Positions 54,657 through 63,396 of a stretch of 64,000 bases of DNA are shown piece after piece; position 1 is the first letter of the stretch, and every line of letters begins with the position of its first letter. The notes beneath the pieces were generated by a model. That model searched no databases, was not told where the DNA came from, and worked only from the letters and a program-made list of their open reading frames with translations. Position numbers and translations under genes: made by a program. The stretch comes from Methyloligella sp. GL2 (GTDB taxonomy: Bacteria; Pseudomonadota; Alphaproteobacteria; Rhizobiales; Methyloligellaceae), in NCBI RefSeq assembly GCF_013341275.1, contig NZ_CP054476.1:1873501-1937500 (forward strand), written 5' to 3'.

Positions 54657-55775
54657 CTACTCCAAGGTACGGTGTCCGGCTACGGTGAGGCCGTAACCTT
54701 CCAGCCCGACGATCTTGCGGGCCGGCGAATTGCTGAGCAGCACCATCTGCTTGACCCCGAGATCGAGCAGGATCTGCGCACCGATACCGTAATCGATCAG
54801 GCGCTGCTGACCGGCATCGCCATTTGCCTTGGCTTTGATGCGGCTGGCAATGGGATGAGGGTTGCCGTCCTGGATCAGCACGATGACACCGCGCCCCTCG
54901 CGGGAAACCGCCTCCATGGAGCGGTGAATCAGGCTTTCGCGCTCGCCGCCGCCGGCGAGAAGGTCGTTGAGTGTGTTCACCGCATGGACGCGCACCAGAA
55001 CGGGCGAGCCGTCGGAGACATCCCCCTTCACCAAGGCGACATGCTCTGCATTGTCGACCCGGGTGGCGTAGACCTTGAGATCGAAATTGCCGCCGAAGGC
55101 ACTGTCGATACCGGTCTCTGCAGCCACTTTGACCAGTTGGTCGTAGCGCAGGCGATAGGCGATCAGATCGGCGATGGTGCCGATCTTGAGATTATGGCGT
55201 TCGGCGAAGCCGATTAGATCGGGCAACCGCGCCATGGTGCCGTCGTCGTTCATCACCTCGCAGATGACGCCCGCGGGGATCAGCCCGGCGAGGCGAGCAA
55301 TATCCACCGCCGCCTCGGTGTGGCCGGCGCGGACCAACACGCCGCCTTCGCGTGCGACCAGCGGGAAGACATGGCCGGGCGTGACGATATCGCGATAGTC
55401 CTTCGAAGAGTCGATGGCGACGGAAATGGTATGCGCCCGGTCATGGGCCGAAATACCGGTGCTGACCCCTTCGCGCGCCTCGATTGCCACGGTGAAGGCG
55501 GTGGCGTGGCGGGATTTGTTATCCCGCGCCATCAGCTCCAGGCGAAGCTGGTCGGCCCGGTCCTGCAGCAGCGATAGGCAGATCAGGCCGCGCCCGTGGG
55601 TGGCCATGAAATTGATGGCGTCAGGGGTGGCCATCTGCGCCGGGATGATGAGATCGCCCTCATTCTCGCGCTCTTCGGCATCGACCAGGATGAACATGCG
55701 CCCGTTACGGGCATCCTCGATCACGTCTTCGATCGGCGAGAGAGCCTGATGGGGACTCGGCTTGGCTAAGGTCAC
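54657..55775 (-). CDS. ribB: 3,4-dihydroxy-2-butanone-4-phosphate synthase with inactive GCHII-like domain (RibBX type)
   Basis: A 372-residue fusion. The N-terminal RibB domain (about 10-210) is complete: FILVDAEERENEGDLIIPAQ, MATHGRGLICLSL, RAGHTEAAVDIARLAG and ICEVMNDDGTMARLPDL. The C-terminal domain resembles GTP cyclohydrolase II, but the zinc cysteines are absent. Where RibA has a C-x-TGDVFGSxRCDC pattern, this protein reads VRVHAVNTLNDLLAGG. GTP cyclohydrolase activity must come from elsewhere in the genome. Such fusions are common in Proteobacteria. Confidence 0.93.
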   Translation of the reverse strand: MTLAKPSPHQALSPIEDVIEDARNGRMFILVDAEERENEGDLIIPAQMATPDAINFMATHGRGLICLSLLQDRADQLRLELMARDNKSRHATAFTVAIEAREGVSTGISAHDRAHTISVAIDSSKDYRDIVTPGHVFPLVAREGGVLVRAGHTEAAVDIARLAGLIPAGVICEVMNDDGTMARLPDLIGFAERHNLKIGTIADLIAYRLRYDQLVKVAAETGIDSAFGGNFDLKVYATRVDNAEHVALVKGDVSDGSPVLVRVHAVNTLNDLLAGGGERESLIHRSMEAVSREGRGVIVLIQDGNPHPIASRIKAKANGDAGQQRLIDYGIGAQILLDLGVKQMVLLSNSPARKIVGLEGYGLTVAGHRTLE

Positions 55776-55786
55776 TTCGGTTTTCT

Positions 55787-56422
55787 CTATCCTGCCGCCT
55801 GCAAAATCTTCGGCGCGGTCCCGGAGGCTTGGACGTCGGCGCCGCTGAGGCGCTCTGCATAGCGCGCCAGACGATCGACCTCCAGGTTCACAAGGTCGCT
55901 GGCCGACAGATGCTGGAACGTGGTGTGGCTCAGGGTAAAGGGAATCAGGTTGACGCCAAATTGGCTTCCCGCCACCTCGTTAACAGTGAGCGAAACGCCG
56001 TTCAGGGCGACGGAGCCCTTGGCGGCGATATAGCGGGCAAGCTCCTGCGGCGCCTCGAAGACGAAACGGCGGCTGTCACCGTCCGGCGTAATCGAGACGA
56101 TCTTCGCCAGCCCGTCGACATGACCGCTGACCAGGTGACCGCCGAGCTCGTCGCCGACCCGCAAGGAGCGCTCCAGGTTGATCTTGCGCCCCGGCTGCCA
56201 TGCACCGAGCGTGGTGACGTCCAAGGTCTCGTTGGAGACGTCGACGTCGAATTCGGCTCCCTCGCCCGCTTTGACGATGCGAATCGCGGTGAGGCAGCAG
56301 CCGTCGCAAGCGATCGAGGCGCCAAGGGCGATGCTGTCTGCCGGAGAGTGACAGGCAATGCGAAAACGTCCCGCCTCGCGGGATTTCAGCTCGCCTATGT
56401 CTTGGATGAGTCCGGTGAACAT
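55787..56422 (-). CDS. ribE: Riboflavin synthase (alpha-chain type)
   Basis: A 211-residue trimeric enzyme that dismutates two lumazines to riboflavin. Two lumazine-binding repeats are visible: MFTGLIQDIGEL to SIACDGCCLTAIRI, and GGHLVSGHVDGLAKIV to SVALNGVSLTVNEV. The start was set at the ATG at 56422 (MFTGLIQ, nearly invariant in the family), which overlaps the 3' end of ribD by 28 bp. The frame is open further upstream, but only as an artefact of that overlap. Confidence 0.96.
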   Translation of the reverse strand: MFTGLIQDIGELKSREAGRFRIACHSPADSIALGASIACDGCCLTAIRIVKAGEGAEFDVDVSNETLDVTTLGAWQPGRKINLERSLRVGDELGGHLVSGHVDGLAKIVSITPDGDSRRFVFEAPQELARYIAAKGSVALNGVSLTVNEVAGSQFGVNLIPFTLSHTTFQHLSASDLVNLEVDRLARYAERLSGADVQASGTAPKILQAAG

Positions 56423-57522
56423 GGCCTGTTCCGTTTCCACTCGGTCATGGTATCGCGGCCGAAGGAGCGGGTATGGGTGGGGATGAAGGCGCCGTTGCCG
56501 GTGAGCTTGTCGATGCCCTCGTCGACGAAGGGGAGCAGCCCCTCCTCGCCGACCTCTTCGGCGCCCTGATAGATGATCGCCTCGTCGACTAGATCGGCGT
56601 CGAGGAAGCTCTTGGCGACGGCGGGGCCGCCTTCCACGAGGACACGGGTGATCCCGGCCAGGGCCAGGCCTTCCAGCGCCTCGCGGACGCAAGGATAGCC
56701 TTCTTCGTCGCAATTCACGCGGATGATCTCGGCGCCGCGCTCCTGCAGCGCGCTTTCGTTGGTCTGGGGTTCGTCGGCACAGACGAACCAGACCGGCACC
56801 ATCTCGTCGTCGAAGAGCTGTGCCTTCTTCGGCGTGCGCAGGCGGCGGTCGAGGATGACGCGGACCGGAGAGCGGCATTCCAGGCCGGGCAGCCGGCAGG
56901 TGAGGCTGGGATCGTCGGTGGTGACGGTGCCGCGGCCGATCAGGATGGCATCGCAGCGGGCGCGCTGCAGATGGGCATGGGCGCGGGCCGCTTCGCCCGT
57001 GACCCAGACCGGGCTGCCATTGCCTTCCGGGATACGTCCATCGGAACCGACGGCAAGCTTCAGGATCACCTCGGGGCGGTTCTCCGCTACGCGAAGAATG
57101 TGGCCTCGGGTAATCTCGGTGGCCTCCTCGGCCAGCACGCCTTCATCGACGGCAATCCCCGCAGCGCGGAGCTCTTCGATTCCCTTGCCGGAGGTGCGGG
57201 GATCGGGGTCGCGGATGGCGCAGACCACGCGGGCCGGGCTGGCGGCGGCAAGTGCCGAGGCGCAGGCCTCGCCCCTGCCCTCATGGGCGCAAGGCTCCAG
57301 GGTGACATAGACGGTGGCGCCCATGGCCCGCTCGCCGGCTTGCGCCAGGGCGATCGCTTCGGCATGGGGCCGTCCGCCCGGCGCGGTGACGCCGCGGCCG
57401 ACGATCTCGCCTTCGGGGGTGACGATTACGCAGCCGACGGAAGGGTTCGGCCACGTGGTGCCAAGGCCGCGCCGCGCCATGGCGAGCGCCTGGGCCATAT
57501 AGTCTTCATCTGTCAGTGTCAT
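56395..57522 (-). CDS. ribD: Bifunctional diaminohydroxyphosphoribosylaminopyrimidine deaminase / reductase
   Basis: A 375-residue two-domain enzyme. The N-terminal zinc deaminase domain has PGGRPHAEAIALAQAG (His-Ala-Glu) and LEPCAHEGRGEACASAL (zinc cysteines). The C-terminal NADPH reductase domain has KLAVGSDGRIP, DAILIGRGTVTTDDPSLTCR, RVILDRRLRTP and ITRVLVEGGPAVAKSFL. It catalyses the second and third steps of riboflavin synthesis. It starts 36 bp after nrdR. Confidence 0.95.
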   Translation of the reverse strand: MTLTDEDYMAQALAMARRGLGTTWPNPSVGCVIVTPEGEIVGRGVTAPGGRPHAEAIALAQAGERAMGATVYVTLEPCAHEGRGEACASALAAASPARVVCAIRDPDPRTSGKGIEELRAAGIAVDEGVLAEEATEITRGHILRVAENRPEVILKLAVGSDGRIPEGNGSPVWVTGEAARAHAHLQRARCDAILIGRGTVTTDDPSLTCRLPGLECRSPVRVILDRRLRTPKKAQLFDDEMVPVWFVCADEPQTNESALQERGAEIIRVNCDEEGYPCVREALEGLALAGITRVLVEGGPAVAKSFLDADLVDEAIIYQGAEEVGEEGLLPFVDEGIDKLTGNGAFIPTHTRSFGRDTMTEWKRNRPCSPDSSKT

Positions 57523-57558
57523 GGACCGGTAACAGCGCCGCTTTTTCGGGCGTCGCCC

Positions 57559-58050
57559 TTAGTCGTCTTCGAGGATCGGACCGATGTCGTCATCGGGATC
57601 GGGGCCGGTAAGCTCTCCAAGTACCGCCTCGAAATCCTTGGCCTCTCGGAAGTTCTTATACACGGAGGCAAAGCGTACATATGCAATGTCATCGAGGGTC
57701 TTCAAGGCCTCCATTACCAACTTGCCGATGGTTTCCGATTGGACATCGCTTTCGCCCATATTTTCCAAGCGGCGGACGATGCCGCTGACCAGCCGTTCCA
57801 GGCGCTCCGGCTCCACCGGGCGCTTGCGGGCGGCGATCTGAATCGATCGCATCAGCTTGTCGCGGTCGAACGGAACGCGCCGGCCGCTTCGCTTGAGCAC
57901 AGTCAGCTCGCGAAGCTGGACACGCTCGAAAGTGGTAAAGCGGCCGCCGCAATCTGGACAGACGCGGCGGCGCCTTATCGTGGTGTGATCCTCGCTCGGG
58001 CGCGAGTCCTTCACTTGCGTGTTGGTGCTGCCGCAATACGGGCATCGCAT
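57559..58050 (-). CDS. nrdR: Transcriptional repressor NrdR
   Basis: A 163-residue ATP-cone repressor of ribonucleotide reductase genes. The N-terminal zinc ribbon is [20 protein letters not shown] followed by [20 protein letters not shown], with four cysteines. The ATP-cone domain spans about 49-139 ([20 protein letters not shown]). The position glyA-nrdR-ribD is typical for Alphaproteobacteria. Confidence 0.97.
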   Translation of the reverse strand: MRCPYCGSTNTQVKDSRPSEDHTTIRRRRVCPDCGGRFTTFERVQLRELTVLKRSGRRVPFDRDKLMRSIQIAARKRPVEPERLERLVSGIVRRLENMGESDVQSETIGKLVMEALKTLDDIAYVRFASVYKNFREAKDFEAVLGELTGPDPDDDIGPILEDD

Positions 58051-58090
58051 GAAGGACGGCCCCCCTCTTCGGCTTCAGCAGCCTTAAGCG

Positions 58091-59395
58091 TTAGCGATAG
58101 ATCGGGAAGCTCTCGCAAAGCGCGATGGCACGCTCCTTGACCGCTTTCTCGACCTCGGCATTGCCCTCCTCGCCATTGGCCGCGAGACCGTCGAGAACCT
58201 CGAGGATCATATTGCCGATGGTCTGGAACTCGGTGACGCCGAAGCCGCGGGTGGTGCCGGCGGGCGAGCCGAGACGGACGCCAGAGGTCACCATCGGCTT
58301 CTCCGGATCGAACGGCACGCCGTTCTTGTTGCAGGTGATGTGCGCCCGCTCCAGCGCCTTCTCGGCAACCTTGCCGGTCAGGCCCTTGGGCCGCAGATCG
58401 ACCAGCAGCACATGGGTGTCGGTGCCGCCGGTGACGAGGTCCAGGCCGCCGCCGACCAGGGTCTCGCCGAGCGCCTTGGCGTTATCGACGACCTGCTTGG
58501 CGTAGAGCTTGAACTCGGGCGACAGCGCCTCTTTGAAGGCGGTGGCCTTGGCGGCGATGACGTGCATCAGAGGTCCGCCCTGCAGACCCGGGAAAACGGC
58601 CGAATTGATCTTCTTGCCGATCTCCTCGTCGTTCGACAGCACCATGCCAGAGCGCGGGCCGCGCAGGGTCTTATGGGTCGTGGTGGTGACGACATGGGCG
58701 TGCGGCAGCGGGCTCGGATGCATGCCGCCGGCGACCAGGCCGGCAAAATGCGCCATGTCGACCATCAGATAGGCACCGACGGAATCGGCGATCTGACGGA
58801 AGCGGGCGAAATCGATCTGACGCGGATAGGCGGAGCCGCCGGCGATGATCAGCTTCGGCTGGCACTCCTTGGCCAGGCGCTCGACCTCGTCATAGTCGAT
58901 CTGCTGGGTGTCCTCGCGGACGCCGTACTGCACGGCGTTGAACCATTTGCCGGACTCGTTCGGCGGGGCGCCATGGGTGAGATGGCCGCCAGCGGCGAGC
59001 GACAGGCCCATAATGGTGTCGCCCGGCTTGATCAGCGCCAGGAACACCGCCTGGTTGGCCTGGGAGCCGGAATGGGGCTGCACGTTGACATAGGCGCAAT
59101 CGAACAGGCGCTTGGCGCGGTCGATGGCCAGCTGCTCGACGACGTCGACATACTGGCAGCCGCCGTAATAGCGCCGGCCCGGATAGCCCTCGGCATACTT
59201 GTTGGTCAGAAGCGTGCCGGCGGCATCCAGCACAGCCTGGGACACGATGTTCTCCGAAGCGATCAGCTCGATCTCAGTCTGCTGGCGCTCGGCTTCGTCT
59301 TCAATGGCGCTCCAGAGCTCCGAATCGGAATCCTCCAGATGCTTGGTGAAAAAGCCAGATCCGCGCGTTTCGCTGCTGGTTTCGCTTGCCGTCAT
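58091..59395 (-). CDS. glyA: Serine hydroxymethyltransferase
   Basis: A 434-residue PLP enzyme that interconverts serine and glycine and charges tetrahydrofolate with one-carbon units. Visible: [40 protein letters not shown], the PLP lysine in [17 protein letters not shown], and [19 protein letters not shown]. It heads the run into nrdR and the riboflavin genes, 40 bp before nrdR. Confidence 0.97.
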   Translation of the reverse strand: MTASETSSETRGSGFFTKHLEDSDSELWSAIEDEAERQQTEIELIASENIVSQAVLDAAGTLLTNKYAEGYPGRRYYGGCQYVDVVEQLAIDRAKRLFDCAYVNVQPHSGSQANQAVFLALIKPGDTIMGLSLAAGGHLTHGAPPNESGKWFNAVQYGVREDTQQIDYDEVERLAKECQPKLIIAGGSAYPRQIDFARFRQIADSVGAYLMVDMAHFAGLVAGGMHPSPLPHAHVVTTTTHKTLRGPRSGMVLSNDEEIGKKINSAVFPGLQGGPLMHVIAAKATAFKEALSPEFKLYAKQVVDNAKALGETLVGGGLDLVTGGTDTHVLLVDLRPKGLTGKVAEKALERAHITCNKNGVPFDPEKPMVTSGVRLGSPAGTTRGFGVTEFQTIGNMILEVLDGLAANGEEGNAEVEKAVKERAIALCESFPIYR

Positions 59396-59623
59396 CTCTC
59401 ACGCTCCTCGAACTAATGCCAGCCAATCGGCGGCCCTGCTTCTGCGATTGGGGCTCGTTTTCCGGCTCAAGAACCCTGCCGGGACCCATAGATTGCGCTG
59501 CCCTTAGCATATGTCGCCGGGTCAGGCTAGCTGCTGGCGCAGCAAGACCCACAGGCCGGATAGCATGGCCGATTTCGTCAAGAAAAGCGATATGAGCCGG
59601 CGCGCCCTGCCCGGAATCGGCAG

Positions 59624-60835
59624 TTACGCAGCGCGGGCGAGATCCATCTCGCTCCACAACACGTTCAGCGCATCCATCAGATAATCCATGTCCGCGTCGC
59701 TGTGATACGGCGCAGGCGTGATGCGGATGCGCTCGGTGCCGCGCCGGACGGTCGGATAGTTGATCGGCTGCACATAGATGCCGAAGCGGGTAAGCAGCGC
59801 ATCGGTCAGCTGCTTGCAGCGGACCGGATCGCCGACCATCACCGGCACGATATGGCTGGGATTTTCCAGCACCGGCAGATTGGCCTCGGCCATGCGGCGT
59901 TTGAGCTCGGCGGCGCGCTCCTGCAGCTTCTCGCGCTCCGCCTGGCTCTCTTTCAGATGACGCACCGATGCGATGGCGCCGGCAACGACGGCCGGGGCCA
60001 GCGAGGTGGTGAAGATGAAGCCCGGCGCATAGGAGCGGACGGCATCGATCATATTGGTGGAGGCGGCGATATAGCCGCCCATCAGGCCGAAGCCCTTGGC
60101 CAGGGTGCCCTCGATAATGTCGAGCCGATCCATCAGCCCTTCGCGGTCGGCGACGCCGCCGCCATGGGGGCCGTAAATGCCGACGGCATGCACCTCGTCG
60201 AGATAGGTCAGAGCACCGTGACGCTTGGCGATCTCACAAATCTCGGCGATCGGGGCGATGTCACCATCCATGGAATAGACCGACTCGAAGGCAACCACTT
60301 TCGGTGCGTCGTCGGCATATTCGGAAAGCTGACGGTCGAGATCCTCCAGATCGTTATGGGCGAAGATGCGCTTCGGCCCGCCGCCATGGCGGATGCCCTC
60401 GATCATGGAGGCGTGATTCTGTTCGTCGGAGAAGATCACGCAGCCCGGCAGGATGCGGGCCAGCGTGGAGAGCGTCGCCTCGTTGGAGATATAGCCGGAG
60501 GTGAACAGCAGGGCCGCCTCTTTGCCGTGCAGATCGGCAAGCTCGGCTTCCAGCTCGACGTGATAATGGGTGGTGCCGGAAATATTGCGGGTGCCGCCTG
60601 CCCCGGCGCCGGCGGTGTCGATCGCCTCGTGCATGGCAGCGAGCACCTTGGGATGCTGGCCCATGCCGACATAATCGTTGCTGCACCAGACCTTGATTTC
60701 GGCCGGGCCCTCGGCCTGAAAATGCTCGGCGTGGGGAAAGTTGCCACGCTTGCGGCGGATATCGGCAAACTCGCGATATCGGCCTTCTTGCCGGAGCGCG
60801 TCTATAGCCCGCGCAAGCTCCGCTTCGTAATCCAT
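59624..60835 (-). CDS. hemA: 5-aminolevulinate synthase (C4 pathway)
   Basis: A 403-residue PLP enzyme that condenses glycine and succinyl-CoA, the alphaproteobacterial and mitochondrial route to heme. Visible: [75 protein letters not shown] and the PLP lysine in [15 protein letters not shown]. The start was set at the ATG at 60835 ([11 protein letters not shown]); a GTG at 60850 is an alternative. It lies 214 bp after the L,D-transpeptidase stop; a weak hairpin (60908-60941) lies in that gap. Confidence 0.96.
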   Translation of the reverse strand: MDYEAELARAIDALRQEGRYREFADIRRKRGNFPHAEHFQAEGPAEIKVWCSNDYVGMGQHPKVLAAMHEAIDTAGAGAGGTRNISGTTHYHVELEAELADLHGKEAALLFTSGYISNEATLSTLARILPGCVIFSDEQNHASMIEGIRHGGGPKRIFAHNDLEDLDRQLSEYADDAPKVVAFESVYSMDGDIAPIAEICEIAKRHGALTYLDEVHAVGIYGPHGGGVADREGLMDRLDIIEGTLAKGFGLMGGYIAASTNMIDAVRSYAPGFIFTTSLAPAVVAGAIASVRHLKESQAEREKLQERAAELKRRMAEANLPVLENPSHIVPVMVGDPVRCKQLTDALLTRFGIYVQPINYPTVRRGTERIRITPAPYHSDADMDYLMDALNVLWSEMDLARAA

Positions 60836-61049
60836 CGGCTCTGTTTCCACCCTGAAAGGCTGCGGCCCAATTGGAAAGGACGTTCCGCTTACCCCCCTGA
60901 TTACATCATAGGCCGTTCGCTCAAGGATTGGGCGAGCCTATGGTCGCAGGGTCCCTGCTGTTTGGCATAGCACAGCGATATGGGAAACGCCTATCTCCAA
61001 GGGGAGATAACCTTTCCGGCGAAGGCTTCAAGATCGGCGACCTGCGTAT

Positions 61050-62387
61050 TTAGTACGCAGACGCCGTCGTGGAGGTGGTATCGACCTGATAGATGTCCGG
61101 GCGGAAATTGGCCATGCCGTCGGGCGTGGTCCAAGCCGAGACATAGATGAACATCACCGGCACCGGGCGCTTGAGCTTCACGATCTGCTGCTCGCCGGTC
61201 ATCTTCATCTGCTGGATGCGGTTGATGTCCCAGCCGGGATTGTCCTGCAGCAGCCAGGCGACGAGATTCGAGACATTGTGCACGCGCACGCAGCCATGGC
61301 TCTCATAGCGAAGCTCCTGGGAGAAAATCGCCTTTTCCGGCGTGTCGTGCATGTAGACGGCGTGCCGGTTCGGGAAGTCGATCTTCACGAAGCCGAGGGA
61401 ATTCTCCTCCCACGGAAGCTGACGGAAGCGATAGCCGTAGACCGCGTCGGAGTACCAATCCACCTGCCCCGGCCCGAGGATCTGGCCCGAGCCGTCGATG
61501 GCCTGCATGCGGTAGGTCGCCAGCATGTCGACGCCGCGTGCCTGCAGCTCCCGGGCCTTCGGCACCAGGTCGTTGCGCACGATGCTGCGCGGCACGTTCC
61601 AATACGGGTTGAAGCTGATCTGCATGATCTTGCTTTCAAGCGTCGGCGTGGCGAGGTTCGCCTTGCCGACCACCACCGTATAGCGGTCCACAACCTGGCC
61701 GTTATCCACGGCCTCCGACTGCGCCGCCGGAATATTCACGATGACGTAGCGGCCGTGCGCCTTCGGCGCCAGCTTGCGCAGGCGGGTCAGCGAGGCTTTC
61801 AGCTGCTGCAGGCGGACCGATGCCGGCACGTTCATCGCATCGACGGTCGGGCGGTCGAGCACCCCCGTCGGCGGCAGGCCGTGACGGACCTGGAATTTCT
61901 GCACCGCGCGGGTGACCGCCTCGTCATAGACGTTGGGCACGCTGGTGCCGACGAGGTCGCCGCTGATCTCGAGCCGCTGATGCAGCGTGATCACCGCCTG
62001 GCCGCGCGAGCCGGGCTTCAGGGCAAGCTCGGGCACCCGGGGCCAGCCGCCGCGGGCAACGATATTCTCGTATTGCTCGACGGTCTGACGGGTCAGCTCG
62101 ATATTCTGCGAGGACAGGGTCGGGAAACCGGGGCGCGGGTTGGTGACCCATTGCGCCTTGAACGGATCGTTGCCGTCCTGATCGGTATCGCCGCGGCGGA
62201 ACCAGCCCCAGCCGCGCCGCTGGCTGCTTTCCGCTGCCGGGCTGCCGCTGCTGCTGTCCTTATTGCCGAGGAATTTCTGCAGGCCGAGAAACTGGGCATG
62301 GCCGGTCGTCGGCGTATAAGCACAGAGAACCGCGCCAGCCAATGAGGCGGCGATGAGGCGCGTTGTATTGCGCTGCCAAATTTGCAT
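61050..62387 (-). CDS. L,D-transpeptidase family protein (YcbB/LdtP-like)
   Basis: A 445-residue periplasmic enzyme expected to form 3-3 peptidoglycan crosslinks or attach proteins. A signal sequence (about 10-32, ending GHAQ) is followed by a helical region, a peptidoglycan-binding domain (about 118-175; VITLHQRLEISGDLVGTSVPNVYDE region) and the YkuD catalytic domain (about 215-410) with HDTPEKAIF and the active-site motif YESHGCVRVHN. The nucleophile is the cysteine of SHGCVR. It is a close neighbour of an LdtR-like regulator, a pairing known from Rhizobiales. Confidence 0.93.
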   Translation of the reverse strand: MQIWQRNTTRLIAASLAGAVLCAYTPTTGHAQFLGLQKFLGNKDSSSGSPAAESSQRRGWGWFRRGDTDQDGNDPFKAQWVTNPRPGFPTLSSQNIELTRQTVEQYENIVARGGWPRVPELALKPGSRGQAVITLHQRLEISGDLVGTSVPNVYDEAVTRAVQKFQVRHGLPPTGVLDRPTVDAMNVPASVRLQQLKASLTRLRKLAPKAHGRYVIVNIPAAQSEAVDNGQVVDRYTVVVGKANLATPTLESKIMQISFNPYWNVPRSIVRNDLVPKARELQARGVDMLATYRMQAIDGSGQILGPGQVDWYSDAVYGYRFRQLPWEENSLGFVKIDFPNRHAVYMHDTPEKAIFSQELRYESHGCVRVHNVSNLVAWLLQDNPGWDINRIQQMKMTGEQQIVKLKRPVPVMFIYVSAWTTPDGMANFRPDIYQVDTTSTTASAY

Positions 62388-62539
62388 TTACCGCTTCCCC
62401 CGTATTGCGGCAACCGGGGTCCCTAATTCAAAGCATAGACCCGATGGGTGCGCCACACTAGTCCCTTCGGCGTTAATGAAAAGCCAACCGGCATGCCCAA
62501 CCGGGAGACCTTACGCGGACGTATCCACGCAATAAGCTT

Positions 62540-62557
62540 CGGCCAACATGTTGACCG
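62540..62557. promoter_or_regulatory. Near-perfect operator-like dyad upstream of the L,D-transpeptidase gene
   Basis: CGG-C-CAACATGTTG-A-CCG is an 18-bp inverted repeat with one mismatched pair and a perfect 10-bp core. It lies about 153 bp upstream of the transpeptidase ATG. Its size fits a MarR-type dimer; LdtR is the obvious candidate, though not proven. Confidence 0.45.
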
Positions 62558-62648
62558 GATGCGATGACTTCAAGGCCTAGCGGGGGATTGGGGCGATTTT
62601 TAGCGGAAACCGCGTCATTCGGGCACCAGAACGCCACTTTAGACGCCG

Positions 62649-62688
62649 AAAAACACCAATCGCCCGGACGGTTTCCCATCCGGGCGAT
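62649..62688 (-). terminator. Rho-independent terminator of ldtR
   Basis: ATCGCCCGGA (62659-62668) pairs perfectly with TCCGGGCGAT (62679-62688) across a 10-nt loop. On the minus strand TGGTG and a run of five T (complement of 62649-62653) follow. It lies 53 bp past the ldtR stop. Confidence 0.88.
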
Positions 62689-62741
62689 CAAATCTCGTGG
62701 TGAAGCTCTTCGCGAGTATTCCGGCGAAACGCCGCTCGTCC

Positions 62742-63251
62742 TTAGAGCTGGTAGCGGATCTGATCGGTCCAGAAGCGCTCCAGCCGGATCAGCGACTGGT
62801 TCAGCACATCCAGATCGTCGCCGCCGATGCCGCCAACCTTCTGCAAGGACTTGAGCTGGCGGTCGTAGAGGTCGTTCACCACCTGAGAGACGGTGCGTCC
62901 CTTCTCGGTCAGGCTGACCCGGACCGAACGGCGGTCGGTGGTCGAACGCTCATGGCGGATATATCCGGCTTCCACCAGCTTCTTCAGGTTATAGGAGACA
63001 TTGGAGCCGAGGTAATATCCGCGGCTCGTCAGCTCTCCTGCTGTCACTTCAGCATCGCCGATATTGTAAAGCAGCAATGCTTGGACGCCATTGACGTCGG
63101 AGCGACCCATACGGTCGAACTCATCCTTGATGACGTCGAGCAGAAGACGATGCAAACGCTCAACTAGTTTCAAGGAGATCAGGTAGCGTCCTTTAAGATC
63201 TTCTACCTCACCGGCGCTTTCATGCGCGCCCATATCCAGGGCTACATTCAT
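62742..63251 (-). CDS. ldtR: MarR-family regulator, LdtR-like
   Basis: A 169-residue winged-helix regulator. Visible: YLISLKLVERLHRLLLDVIKDEFDR, VNGVQALLLYNIGDAEVTAGEL, the recognition region YYLGSNVSYNLKKLVEAGYI and the wing ERSTTDRRSVRVSLTEKG. It closely resembles LdtR of Rhizobiales and Liberibacter, known to regulate an L,D-transpeptidase and stress tolerance. The L,D-transpeptidase gene directly downstream supports this. The start is the ATG at 63251, with GAGGGTAGG upstream; the GTG at 63254 is adjacent. Confidence 0.88.
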   Translation of the reverse strand: MNVALDMGAHESAGEVEDLKGRYLISLKLVERLHRLLLDVIKDEFDRMGRSDVNGVQALLLYNIGDAEVTAGELTSRGYYLGSNVSYNLKKLVEAGYIRHERSTTDRRSVRVSLTEKGRTVSQVVNDLYDRQLKSLQKVGGIGGDDLDVLNQSLIRLERFWTDQIRYQL

Positions 63252-63321
63252 CACCTACCCTCAGTTGTTTTTGTTCCCCAACTTTATGGTGATGACTATA
63301 GGGGCGTTGCGCTAAAGACAG

Positions 63322-63340
63322 CTTAAGCAAGACGCTTAAG
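63322..63340. promoter_or_regulatory. Perfect dyad upstream of ldtR
   Basis: CTTAAGC (63322-63328) and GCTTAAG (63334-63340) are perfect 7-bp inverted arms with a 5-bp centre. It is about 75 bp upstream of the ldtR ATG and 57 bp past the stop of the next gene. It could be an autoregulatory operator or part of a transcript end. Confidence 0.4.
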
Positions 63341-63396
63341 ATTGCATGAAATACCATGTTTAACTTTTGGTGATTTCACCCGGAAATTGAAGCGTA

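Larger units (their letters stand above)
62388..62741. other. Regulatory region between L,D-transpeptidase and ldtR (354 bp)
   Basis: No gene is supported. On the minus strand it holds the ldtR terminator (62649-62688) and then the promoter region of the transpeptidase gene, including a near-perfect dyad at 62540-62557. Short open frames here lack ribosome sites. Confidence 0.55.

Noticed and set aside
60908-60941. Hairpin ATAGG...CCTAT with CGCTC/GCGAG between the L,D-transpeptidase gene and hemA
   Set aside because: A 5-nt bulge on one side and no T-run; too weak to call a terminator.
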